NCBI GenBank assembly: GCA_002151545.1
Contig: CP021237.1
Coordinates: forward strand, 3,038,001 to 3,102,000
Direction of reading: 5' to 3'
From: Sphingobacteriaceae bacterium GW460-11-11-14-LB5
GTDB taxonomy: Bacteria; Bacteroidota; Bacteroidia; Sphingobacteriales; Sphingobacteriaceae
DNA: 64,000 nt
The position numbers were made by a program, and so were the translations under genes. Of this stretch, positions 28,016 to 35,662 are shown piece after piece. Every line of letters begins with the position of its first letter. The first letter of the stretch is position 1. The notes under the pieces were generated by a model. That model was not told the DNA's origin. It saw only the letters and a program-made list of their open reading frames with translations, and did not search any database.

Positions 28016-29323
28016 CTAATCGATCTGATACCTTAAAAGTTTTCTGAACTGATAAAACACCCTTTCAATCAACCTTAAATCATGTGTTACGATTTCTGCT
28101 TTACCTTTTAGCTCCTTGTCAAAAATCAAACTTTCATGATGGGAAGTTTTCAATCCTTTAGGGAGCATAACATCTACATAATAATTTCCTTCGGCATCAG
28201 GGGTCAAAGATATGTTTTGCACCCTTCCTTCTACAATACCATATTCCTGAAAAGGATAATTTTCTAATTTGATCAGCACTTTGGCTCCTGGATGGATCTT
28301 CCCTGAATTAGTGGCTGAAACCAACATCTTCCCGATCAGCTTTTTGTTATTGTCGGGCAAAATAGATAAAATCGCATCCCCCTTTTTCACAAACTGATTT
28401 TCTCCCCAAAACTGCTGAAAACTGGCCATGCCGTCTGTTGAAGAAACAAGGAGATAATCCTGTTCCCATTGTTTTAATGACTTTCTTAATTGTTCAAACA
28501 GTTGCAGCGTTTGAGAAGCAAAACCGATTTTGTCTTTTTCGGTGTTTATGATAGCACTACTCTTTGTTTTATTAAAATTTGAGATACCTTCTTCTGCCTG
28601 AGATATGGAAATATTGATATTTTCCAAACCTTGTTGCGCCTGTAAAAATTTAATTCTTTCGTTCTCGAATTCTATGGCCGAAATAACCTTCAGACCGAAG
28701 AGTTTTTGTGCGCGCTGATAATTTTTTGTCGTGAGCTCGAGCCTTGCCCGTTCCAAATCTTTTTGTTGCTTTAACGATATAATTCTTCCTCTGTATTCGA
28801 CTATATTTTGGTCAGCAGCGATATGCTCGGGCGTGTACGGGCGGAGTTTTGTAAACAATTTTTCATCCTGAAATGCTTTTGCAAAAGCATTGTAGTCGCC
28901 TTGTAATTCTCCTAAATTAAAACCTGAGGTTTTTTGAAGCGGAAATGAAAATAGTCGGGCTGATGATGTAGCATCCACAATTTTCTTTAATTCAAGCATG
29001 TTTTTATAATCGGCTGTAGATTGTAAAACCATTAATACCTCATTTTTGCGCACCTTCTGGTGATCTTTGATGAATATTTTTTCAACTTTAGAATCCGTTC
29101 TTGCCTGAAGCCGCTCTGGTGGATGGTGTGAGGTTACAATAATGGTAGCGGGTACAAATTCAGGATATCTGATCACATAACTCATCATCAAGATCATCAA
29201 AATTGCGCAAAATACGATCACATTTCCCCAACGGACCATCCAGTGAGGAGGTTCAGCCAATACGTCCTGAACACTTTCTGAGCGCAGTTCTATATCGTCT
29301 AGCAGGTCTTTTTTAGTTTCCAA
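28016..29323 (-). CDS. HlyD-family adaptor of the peptide exporter
   Basis: The 435-aa protein has one membrane helix near residues 33-52, a biotinyl-lipoyl-like segment (VEKIFIKDHQKVRKNEVLMVL), a long helical hairpin (about 160-270) and a C-terminal beta-barrel. The start appears to be TTG at 29323, inside the last codons of the ABC gene with an 11-bp overlap; no ATG lies before the conserved IELRSESVQ segment. The next ATG, at residue 29, would remove that segment. It should link the inner-membrane C39 transporter to an outer-membrane channel encoded elsewhere. Confidence 0.9.
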   Translation of the reverse strand: METKKDLLDDIELRSESVQDVLAEPPHWMVRWGNVIVFCAILMILMMSYVIRYPEFVPATIIVTSHHPPERLQARTDSKVEKIFIKDHQKVRKNEVLMVLQSTADYKNMLELKKIVDATSSARLFSFPLQKTSGFNLGELQGDYNAFAKAFQDEKLFTKLRPYTPEHIAADQNIVEYRGRIISLKQQKDLERARLELTTKNYQRAQKLFGLKVISAIEFENERIKFLQAQQGLENINISISQAEEGISNFNKTKSSAIINTEKDKIGFASQTLQLFEQLRKSLKQWEQDYLLVSSTDGMASFQQFWGENQFVKKGDAILSILPDNNKKLIGKMLVSATNSGKIHPGAKVLIKLENYPFQEYGIVEGRVQNISLTPDAEGNYYVDVMLPKGLKTSHHESLIFDKELKGKAEIVTHDLRLIERVFYQFRKLLRYQID

Positions 29324-31505
29324 GTTCCAGTTGATTTTTGATTAATCGGTAATACTCCCCCCTTTTAGAGACCAGTTCGTTATGATTGCCTTCTTCCACG
29401 ACCATTCCTTTATCCAATACGATAATTTTATCGGCATGTTTTACGGTAGATAATCTGTGCGCAATAACAATTGCGGTCTTTCCTTTGAAAAACTGCTCCA
29501 GGTTTTCGATGATGATTTTCTCGTTATTGGCATCTAATGCACTTGTAGCCTCATCAAAAAAGATGTAGTCTGGTGATTTATAAACTGCCCTTGCAATAAA
29601 AAGCCGTTGTTTTTGACCTCCGCTTACACCTAAACCTTCATTACCAATTTTGGTATTGTAGCTCAAGGGTAAACTTTCTATAAACTCCTTAATATTCGCA
29701 ATATTAATGGCCCTGCGTAGTTTTTCTTTATCGATAACATCCTCACCAATACCAATGTTATTGGCAATGGTATCATCAAACACATAACTTTCCTGCATCA
29801 CAACACCACAATGGTGACGCCAAAACCTGGGCGAAATGTTTTTCATGCTGGTATTTCCTATTTTAATCTCACCTGAACTTGGTTCATAAAACTTGGTCAA
29901 TAATTTTAGCAGCGTCGTTTTTCCACTCCCACTAGCACCAACAATTGCGGTTGTTTTTTGGAATGGAATAGTGAGGTTTAGATTTTGGAATACAAAGGAT
30001 TCTGAACCGGTATACCTGAAAGAGAGGTTACTTAACTCAATATTTTGTTCGGGTATTTCTGTAGCATATTGCTCAGTGGTATGCTCCTCATCTTCCTTGT
30101 CATGAATCTCTCCCAAGCGTTCCAACGATATTCTGGCATCCTGGGCCTGCCTGATGAAATCAATCAATTGCAGCAATGGCGCATTGAGCTGACCAATAAT
30201 ATATTGTACAGAAAGCATCATCCCCAGGGTCAGGTTTCCACTTAATACCAGTTTTGCAGCCAGAAAGCTGACCAAAATATCTTTGATCTGGTTGATAAAA
30301 CCACCGCCAACAGATTGCCATTGTTCTAAAGAAAGCGATTTTATCTGCACTTTGAATAATTTGACCTGTAGAAATTCCCAATCCCATCTTTTTTGCTTCT
30401 CTGCATTGTGCAGTTTTATTTCCTGCATACCATTGATGAGTTCGATGACCTTACTTTGTTCGCGTGCAGTTTGAGAGAACTTTTTATAGTCTAATTCCTT
30501 TCTCTTTTTAAGGAAAAAGCTGATCCAGCCGACATATAAAATTGCACCAATTAAGTACACGATAAACAAGCGGTAATCGTAAATCAACAGAACAACACTG
30601 AAAATGACAAGGTTGACCATCGAGAACAGGGTGTTGAGCGATGAATTGGTTAGCAATTGCTCTATCCTGTGGTGATCGTTAATTCTTTGCATAATATCAC
30701 CTGTCATCCGGGTATCGAAAAAGCTGATGGGTAACTTCATGAGCTTAATGAAAAAATCTGAGATGATGGAGATATTGATGCGTGCAGAGAGATGTAACAT
30801 GATCCAGCTCCTGATAATTTCTATACCCATTTTACCCAGAAAAAGCATAAGCTGGGCAAGTAAGACCAGGTATATAAAATTAATATCCTGATTCTGGATG
30901 CCTACATCAACAATACTTTGGGTTAAAAAAGGAAAAATCAGCGACAATATACTTCCTGCCAATAAACCAATAATGAGCTGGAGAATCAGTGACTTATACT
31001 TGAGCAGATATTTGGATAAAAAAGAAAAACTTGCTTTCTTTTCTTCGGCATCAAATTCACTTTTATAAAATGCTGGGGTAGTCTCCAAAATAAGCGCAAT
31101 GCCTTCCTCGGTACGTTCATCCGCATTTTCACCGATCCAGCTTTTTATAAATTCGGCCCTGCTATATTTAATTAAGCCGTAACTGGGATCTGATACATAA
31201 ACGTTTTGTGCGCTGTCGATTTTGTAAACCACTACATAGTGGTTTTTATTCCAGTGCACCATGCAGGGCAAAGGCGCTTCTGCAAGCAGCGTATTAAAAT
31301 CTATTTTAACACCCAGGGTCCTAAAGCCCAAATTTTCGGCAGCATTACTGAGACCAAACAAACCACTTCCTTCTCTGGTTGTCTCCGAAAGCGTTCTAAT
31401 CTGCTGTAAAGGGATGCTTTTCTTATAGAATTTAGCAATAATCCGCAGGCAAGTAGGACCGCAATCTTTACTGTCGGGTTGTTTATAAAATGGGAACGAC
31501 TTCAT
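29313..31505 (-). CDS. C39 peptidase-domain ABC transporter (leader cleavage and export)
   Basis: The start MKSFPFYKQPDSKDCG at 31505 lies 1 base after the stop of the SPASM gene; the longer frame from 31529 adds eight residues. The product is 730 aa. The C39 domain (about 1-130) has Cys in SKDCGPTCLR, His in NKNHYVVVYK and Asp in VSDPSYG. A six-helix exporter domain follows, then the ATPase with GASGSGKTTL, VSGGQKQRL and FFDEATSALD. It should cut the two upstream precursors after their GG and export the modified cores. This fusion is the usual exporter in such clusters. Confidence 0.95.
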   Translation of the reverse strand: MKSFPFYKQPDSKDCGPTCLRIIAKFYKKSIPLQQIRTLSETTREGSGLFGLSNAAENLGFRTLGVKIDFNTLLAEAPLPCMVHWNKNHYVVVYKIDSAQNVYVSDPSYGLIKYSRAEFIKSWIGENADERTEEGIALILETTPAFYKSEFDAEEKKASFSFLSKYLLKYKSLILQLIIGLLAGSILSLIFPFLTQSIVDVGIQNQDINFIYLVLLAQLMLFLGKMGIEIIRSWIMLHLSARINISIISDFFIKLMKLPISFFDTRMTGDIMQRINDHHRIEQLLTNSSLNTLFSMVNLVIFSVVLLIYDYRLFIVYLIGAILYVGWISFFLKKRKELDYKKFSQTAREQSKVIELINGMQEIKLHNAEKQKRWDWEFLQVKLFKVQIKSLSLEQWQSVGGGFINQIKDILVSFLAAKLVLSGNLTLGMMLSVQYIIGQLNAPLLQLIDFIRQAQDARISLERLGEIHDKEDEEHTTEQYATEIPEQNIELSNLSFRYTGSESFVFQNLNLTIPFQKTTAIVGASGSGKTTLLKLLTKFYEPSSGEIKIGNTSMKNISPRFWRHHCGVVMQESYVFDDTIANNIGIGEDVIDKEKLRRAINIANIKEFIESLPLSYNTKIGNEGLGVSGGQKQRLFIARAVYKSPDYIFFDEATSALDANNEKIIIENLEQFFKGKTAIVIAHRLSTVKHADKIIVLDKGMVVEEGNHNELVSKRGEYYRLIKNQLELGN

Positions 31506-31506
31506 A

Positions 31507-32592
31507 TTAAATAGACCAGGCATTTTCAAATTCCTGAGTTAATTTCTCTTGATCAATGGCCATTCCGGCGGCAGAAACGGCCACTCCGGCATCGCTTAAA
31601 GTTCGGTAGCCTGTTTCATCATCCCACCTGGATAAATATGGATTATACCTGCATTCGGTGGCATGGTACCATTTTTCATCGCCCTTAAGCGGAACCCGAC
31701 TATCCACGCACATGTATCTAAACTCACAGTCTTTGCACACCAGCATATCATTTTTATTGATATGCCCCAGTTCCCGAAATTCGGGCGAGGATATGATTGC
31801 TAAAAATTGTGCTTTGCTAAGGGAGGCTATATGTCCGTAACTTATTGTATTGTTTAAACCATTTTTAATATGGCCAGCAGCATCGATGTAGATCTTTCCA
31901 AAATAATAAGAATGGTAATTGTAAGCCTCAAAAAAATGCTCACTATTTATATCGAGTTTATCAAAGGTTAGCCTGCTGCTATAATCAGCAAAGCTTTCCT
32001 CAAAAAAATTGTAATATATATTGTCGATCAACTTGGTTTTCTCCCCTAGCTCTGTGTTGAAAAAGTTGACTGAAAAAATCAGCGGATAAAACCTGAAAGC
32101 TTCGCAATATTCCTCGAAAACCTCAGCGTTAAAATTTTCGATGTAAAGGTAAATGCCGTCAATTTCGAGTGTGGCAATTTTTTTAAACAGCCTGAACAGA
32201 TCTGCGCTTAATTCAGTTGCGATGATGGAAATATTCATTAAATATTCTCCGCCCAAAAAATCCAGGAAACTTTCATCGATATTGGCATGAATAATCAGGT
32301 TGCTGAACTGATTGGGTGTATATAGATTCCTGTCGAGGGGAATAAACCTTTTCCGCTGATGAGGGTCAGAAAGTTCAAATATAATTTCCTCCTGCATTAA
32401 AAAACTGATCAGCTCCTGTCTTTCTCCGGCATCCTTAATTTTAGAAAACTGAATAAAGTTGTTGGTATCCAAAATGGCATGATACTCGTTTGGGATAAAA
32501 AAATAATCTTTTCTGAGCAGATCGTAAATTATCGCCCTATTGTAACCACTAACAGGAATACACAATTGGTTTCTTAAAAATAATTTGTTCAT
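31507..32592 (-). CDS. gwsS: Grasp-with-spasm system SPASM-domain maturase
   Basis: The chosen ATG at 32592 overlaps the stop of the 53-aa gene by 4 bp (ATGA) and gives 361 aa starting MNKLFLRNQLC. An upstream in-frame ATG at 32652 lies inside that small gene and is less likely. The C-terminus has a SPASM-like cysteine cluster (CKDCEFRYMC, then ATECRYN), but no CxxxCxxC radical SAM motif is present. That combination matches the SPASM-only partner of ATP-grasp maturases. It probably positions or modifies the precursor peptide with GwsG; the chemistry is not known from sequence. Confidence 0.85.
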   Translation of the reverse strand: MNKLFLRNQLCIPVSGYNRAIIYDLLRKDYFFIPNEYHAILDTNNFIQFSKIKDAGERQELISFLMQEEIIFELSDPHQRKRFIPLDRNLYTPNQFSNLIIHANIDESFLDFLGGEYLMNISIIATELSADLFRLFKKIATLEIDGIYLYIENFNAEVFEEYCEAFRFYPLIFSVNFFNTELGEKTKLIDNIYYNFFEESFADYSSRLTFDKLDINSEHFFEAYNYHSYYFGKIYIDAAGHIKNGLNNTISYGHIASLSKAQFLAIISSPEFRELGHINKNDMLVCKDCEFRYMCVDSRVPLKGDEKWYHATECRYNPYLSRWDDETGYRTLSDAGVAVSAAGMAIDQEKLTQEFENAWSI

Positions 32593-32750
32593 AGCGGCGA
32601 TTTGTAGAAAAGATCCAATTGTAAGTTGGTGGTATTGAATAATTTTGAGCACCTGGTTTTAATCAGGTATTTAGGTTTCTCCTTTTTCAGTAGAGATTTC
32701 AGGTGTACAGGTGCATTACCGTTCTGAATTTCAAATTTTATCTTTTCCAT
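32589..32750 (-). CDS. Small basic protein (53 aa) between the two maturase genes
   Basis: The ATG at 32750 is 1 base after the TAA of the ATP-grasp gene, and the TGA overlaps the ATG of the SPASM gene (ATGA). The product starts MEKIKFEIQNGNAPVHLKS and has ten lysines and one cysteine, with no GG motif, signal peptide or membrane segment. It resembles no family I know. Its tight packing in the operon argues that it is translated. It could be an accessory to the maturases, a leader-binding partner or an immunity factor; none of these can be chosen from sequence. Confidence 0.7.
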   Translation of the reverse strand: MEKIKFEIQNGNAPVHLKSLLKKEKPKYLIKTRCSKLFNTTNLQLDLFYKSPL

Positions 32751-32751
32751 G

Positions 32752-33684
32752 TTATAGCGTTGAGGCAATCTCCTTTTCCAGATGATAATTGCAGGGATTA
32801 GAAACCATTCCAAACTGACCTATAGGGTTGAGATCTAAAAAATAGTATTGCTGATCTTCCATGGCATAAACCACATCAAAGGAAGCACAGTTGAGTCCGA
32901 TCGCGTCCAATAATTTTTGTATTTTACGCTCATAAGATCGGGGAAACTGATAGGGAGTCAACCGGTTCGGTTTCCCGTAATCATAGTTTCTAAAATCTAC
33001 ATTGGTATTTTTATTGTTCTGGGAAAAAATAGCCATCGCGTAAAAATCACCATTTAGATAGAAAGCCCTGATCTCGTAAGTTTTAATAATATTTTTCTGG
33101 AAAAATGTAGGGACAAATTGCTCAGGCAGATCGTTGATGTCTGCTAAAGTGATTTCTGCGGTATAGGATAAATGAGCAAAATCATCCGAATCAACCATGC
33201 TGAATGGCGCAGTTAAGGGTTTAGAGATCAGTTGTTTTTCCTGATGATAGAAATTTAATAACGTATTTTTACAACTGGTAACCAGAAAAGCTGGTGCTGC
33301 AATAGCATATTTTTTGCATAGATCCATCAAATGAAGTTTGTTGATGTCCCGGGTCCTGAAATTGTTTATAGCCGGTTTTTTATCCAGCACATAATAAAAG
33401 TACTGCACCAGGCTGGCAATTTCACTTGACAGATATTCTTTGATCAGTGCACTGCTGAAGTCTTTGCTCAGGTAAAGCCCACCCCTACGGTACCATATTT
33501 TTGTTATTTGCGCACTATGCACCCTTTTACCGTCAATTTTAAGGGTAAAATCATCTGTGGTAAGCGAAATAATTTCTACATCAGAATTTTCATTCAGCCG
33601 GATGAATGCCTTTTTCATGTGTATTAACCAGTTGATTACCCTACTGGTTGAATAATCATCGTTGACCGAGAAAATTAATATCAT
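32752..33684 (-). CDS. gwsG: Grasp-with-spasm system ATP-grasp peptide maturase
   Basis: The 310-aa protein has an N-terminal pre-ATP-grasp segment (VNDDYSTSRVINWL, KIWYRRGG), a central region with conserved KLHLMDLCKK, and an ATP-grasp active part with YEIRAFYLNGDFYAMAIF and FLDLNPIGQFGMV (metal-binding D-x-N-P). It resembles graspetide-type ligases that make side-chain ester or amide links in a precursor. It lies 83 bp after the second precursor gene and 1 base before the 53-aa gene. Ligation between Thr/Ser/Lys and Asp/Glu side chains of the cores is inferred from the family. Confidence 0.9.
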   Translation of the reverse strand: MILIFSVNDDYSTSRVINWLIHMKKAFIRLNENSDVEIISLTTDDFTLKIDGKRVHSAQITKIWYRRGGLYLSKDFSSALIKEYLSSEIASLVQYFYYVLDKKPAINNFRTRDINKLHLMDLCKKYAIAAPAFLVTSCKNTLLNFYHQEKQLISKPLTAPFSMVDSDDFAHLSYTAEITLADINDLPEQFVPTFFQKNIIKTYEIRAFYLNGDFYAMAIFSQNNKNTNVDFRNYDYGKPNRLTPYQFPRSYERKIQKLLDAIGLNCASFDVVYAMEDQQYYFLDLNPIGQFGMVSNPCNYHLEKEIASTL

Positions 33685-33767
33685 AATTGAGGTAGATTAT
33701 TAGCGGCTGTTTGCAATTGACGATACCAAATGGAGGACAGAAGTCCCCCATTCTGGTTGAGTGAGAT

Positions 33768-33956
33768 TTACCAGGTACTTGTGGTTTGGCTCAATACTTT
33801 ACCTTCATCGTTGGTCATCGTGGTGACACTGTCACTACAACAATTGCTTGAAGTGTAAGTAGAACATGAGCTAAAAGTTCTGGCCAGTTTGCCACCATTG
33901 ATTTGAGCGTCTTTTAAATCAATTCTTTTTGCGAATAGTGCTTTGTTGTTTTTCAT
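33768..33956 (-). CDS. Grasp-with-spasm precursor peptide 2 (62 aa)
   Basis: The leader (MKNNKALFAKRIDLKDAQ, then INGG) matches precursor 1 in length and pattern and ends in a GG suited to C39 cleavage. The core of about 40 residues is rich in Ser, Thr and Cys (FSSCSTYTSSNCCSDS) and has Asp and Glu near its middle, suitable partners for ATP-grasp cross-links. It is the second gene of the operon, 36 bp after precursor 1 and 83 bp before the maturase. The product is a modified peptide of unknown activity. Confidence 0.88.
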   Translation of the reverse strand: MKNNKALFAKRIDLKDAQINGGKLARTFSSCSTYTSSNCCSDSVTTMTNDEGKVLSQTTSTW

Positions 33957-33992
33957 AAGTCTTTTCTTAATTTATAGCTAAGTTTATACGGT

Positions 33993-34184
33993 TTATTTAC
34001 AAACGTAATCTGTGCAGGCGCTGATTGGTTCTCCACAGTCGTTTTTAGTCACATACTGGGTGTCGGTACAGCCACCACCGCTAGTCGCTGTCGAGGTTAC
34101 TGTGCTGGATTCAGCAAGTCTTCCTCCATTAATCTGGCAATTTTTTAGCTCAATCCGTTTTTCGAATAATCGGTTACTTTTCAT
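33993..34184 (-). CDS. Grasp-with-spasm precursor peptide 1 (63 aa)
   Basis: The start MKSNRLFEKRIELKNCQ at 34184 is preferred because it aligns with precursor 2. The frame is open further upstream to 34301, but that extension has no similarity. The leader ends in INGG, and the core has a Thr/Ser-rich stretch (STVTSTATSGGG) and four cysteines. Its C-terminus (SACTDYVCK) is quite unlike that of precursor 2. It heads the operon, so its promoter should lie within the next 450 bp. Modified product and activity are unknown. Confidence 0.88.
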   Translation of the reverse strand: MKSNRLFEKRIELKNCQINGGRLAESSTVTSTATSGGGCTDTQYVTKNDCGEPISACTDYVCK

Positions 34185-34640
34185 AATTGTTTTAAATAAA
34201 TATTGATAGATAATCCGCCAACTTACCCTGGCGTATGGGTTGTTGACAGCAAATTCGGGATACATCGTGACTAGCGCAAGGAACAATTTATATCCGAGCA
34301 CTTTAAAGCGATATCCGCAGGCAATTGATAAATATTCGTTTTATTAAAACTGACCATTTACAATCTACAGCCAATGGTTATTTGAAAGGATCTTTCAGCG
34401 TAACAGGTGAATAAGTGGATTGTCTCAGCTGATTGGTAGCTTCAAAAATTGCTGAAATAAATAGAAGAGCTGGTAAAAAAATGATGAACCAAGAGCAAAA
34501 TGGTCAGATGAACCACCTTACAACTTTTACGACTATCTTTATTAGAAACTGCAAAAATGCAGTAAATTGCGCTCGTCGTTATTCTTATTAATGCTTTCAA
34601 CTGTTATATAAAATTTAACTAAAAGCATTAAAAAGAAATC
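34185..34640. other. Divergent upstream region of the RiPP operon
   Basis: This 456-bp gap lies between the first precursor gene (minus) and the gene for the six-cysteine secreted protein (plus). It should hold the promoters for both. No clear TAnnTTTG motif, inverted repeat or further precursor-like ORF with a GG leader was seen. Confidence 0.5.
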
Positions 34641-35063
34641 ATGAACAGTTTAAAGTTCAAAATAAGCCTGTTATTTTTAACTATAATGACTTTGTTGTCA
34701 TTAACAGCCCAGGCTCAAACCTATACAGGCTGTGTAATATATGAAGCTTCAGGAGATCCACGTGTTAGTGATGGCATTTATACAGCGTCGTTAGGAACCA
34801 CTTCCAGTTGCAATGGTTATACTGTTCAAGATTATTCTTCAACACCAACAACATCAGCACTATCCGGCTATTGTTATACCCCAAGTTTAGATAATGCTAC
34901 TCCTGCACTCTTCAGAAATTGTGTAACCGCGGGCAGATGCGGAATTATCAAAACAATTACAATAGTCAACTGCCCGATAGACGATTACACCCTATATCTT
35001 ACACTGGCATTAGCTGTAGTGGCAGTAAGTGTTTTGAGAAAGCAGGTTTATGCGACGCAGTAG
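34641..35063 (+). CDS. Secreted six-cysteine protein with exosortase-like C-terminal tail
   Basis: The 140-aa protein has a clear Sec signal (hydrophobic core about residues 10-24, cleavage near AQAQ). The mature domain has six cysteines, enough for three disulfides, and is rich in Ser/Thr/Tyr. It ends in PIDDY, a hydrophobic helix and RKQ (about residues 113-137), the three-part form of PEP-CTERM-like sorting tails, here with a PID-type start. I do not know the family of the central part. It is divergent from the RiPP operon. A processed cell-surface protein is inferred. Confidence 0.7.
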   Translation: MNSLKFKISLLFLTIMTLLSLTAQAQTYTGCVIYEASGDPRVSDGIYTASLGTTSSCNGYTVQDYSSTPTTSALSGYCYTPSLDNATPALFRNCVTAGRCGIIKTITIVNCPIDDYTLYLTLALAVVAVSVLRKQVYATQ

Positions 35064-35226
35064 CTATTTAAACCGCATCAATGGATTGGTGTTGGTGTAT
35101 CTCCGGAATAAGCATCGAATAGCACATTAGAAACCTATTCTACTGATTGATAGCCTCCTGTAAGCTGTCAACATTTATCACGGTCACTCCCTTTTAAAAT
35201 TTATTAAAATCAATGTATATTCGTAC

Positions 35227-35598
35227 ATGGATCATGCTAAAACCGTGCTTATCTTCGATGATGACCCCGACCTTTTGAATATTTTCAACTTCCTTTTTGA
35301 GGAAGACGGCTGGCAGGTACACAGTTTCCAGAACTGCGACCATGTAGTTGAGATGGCAGTAAAGCATCGGCCGCTGCTGATCCTGATGGACAATTGGATC
35401 CCATCTATTGGCGGGATTAAGGCCACTCAGCTCTTAAAGTCTAACGAAGAATTGAAAAACATCCCTGTGATCTACGTCTCGGCCAACAACGATGTGAAGG
35501 CGCTTTCGGAAAAAGCTGGAGCAGATGGATTTATTGCAAAGCCCTTTGATCTTGACGAGCTTTTGAAACTTGCCAGCGCGCTGGTAAACAAAAGTTAA
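35227..35598 (+). CDS. Single-domain response regulator
   Basis: The 123-aa protein is a receiver domain only. It has the acidic residues in IFDDDPDLL, the phosphoacceptor Asp in LILMDNWIPSIGG, the Thr/Ser position in IYVSANND, and the Lys in FIAKPFDLD. No output domain follows. It is 64 bp upstream of the multi-PAS histidine kinase on the same strand, so the two are probably co-transcribed, and it may act as phosphate relay or competitor for that kinase (inference). Confidence 0.9.
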   Translation: MDHAKTVLIFDDDPDLLNIFNFLFEEDGWQVHSFQNCDHVVEMAVKHRPLLILMDNWIPSIGGIKATQLLKSNEELKNIPVIYVSANNDVKALSEKAGADGFIAKPFDLDELLKLASALVNKS

Positions 35599-35662
35599 AA
35601 GTCCTTGTTTTATCAGTCAGACCAACCAGGATTTACCCAGCAGACCACCACTTCCCCAGCTT

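Noticed and set aside
34185..34301. N-terminal extension of precursor peptide 1
   Set aside because: The leader from 34184 aligns with that of precursor 2; the extra 39 residues have no counterpart.
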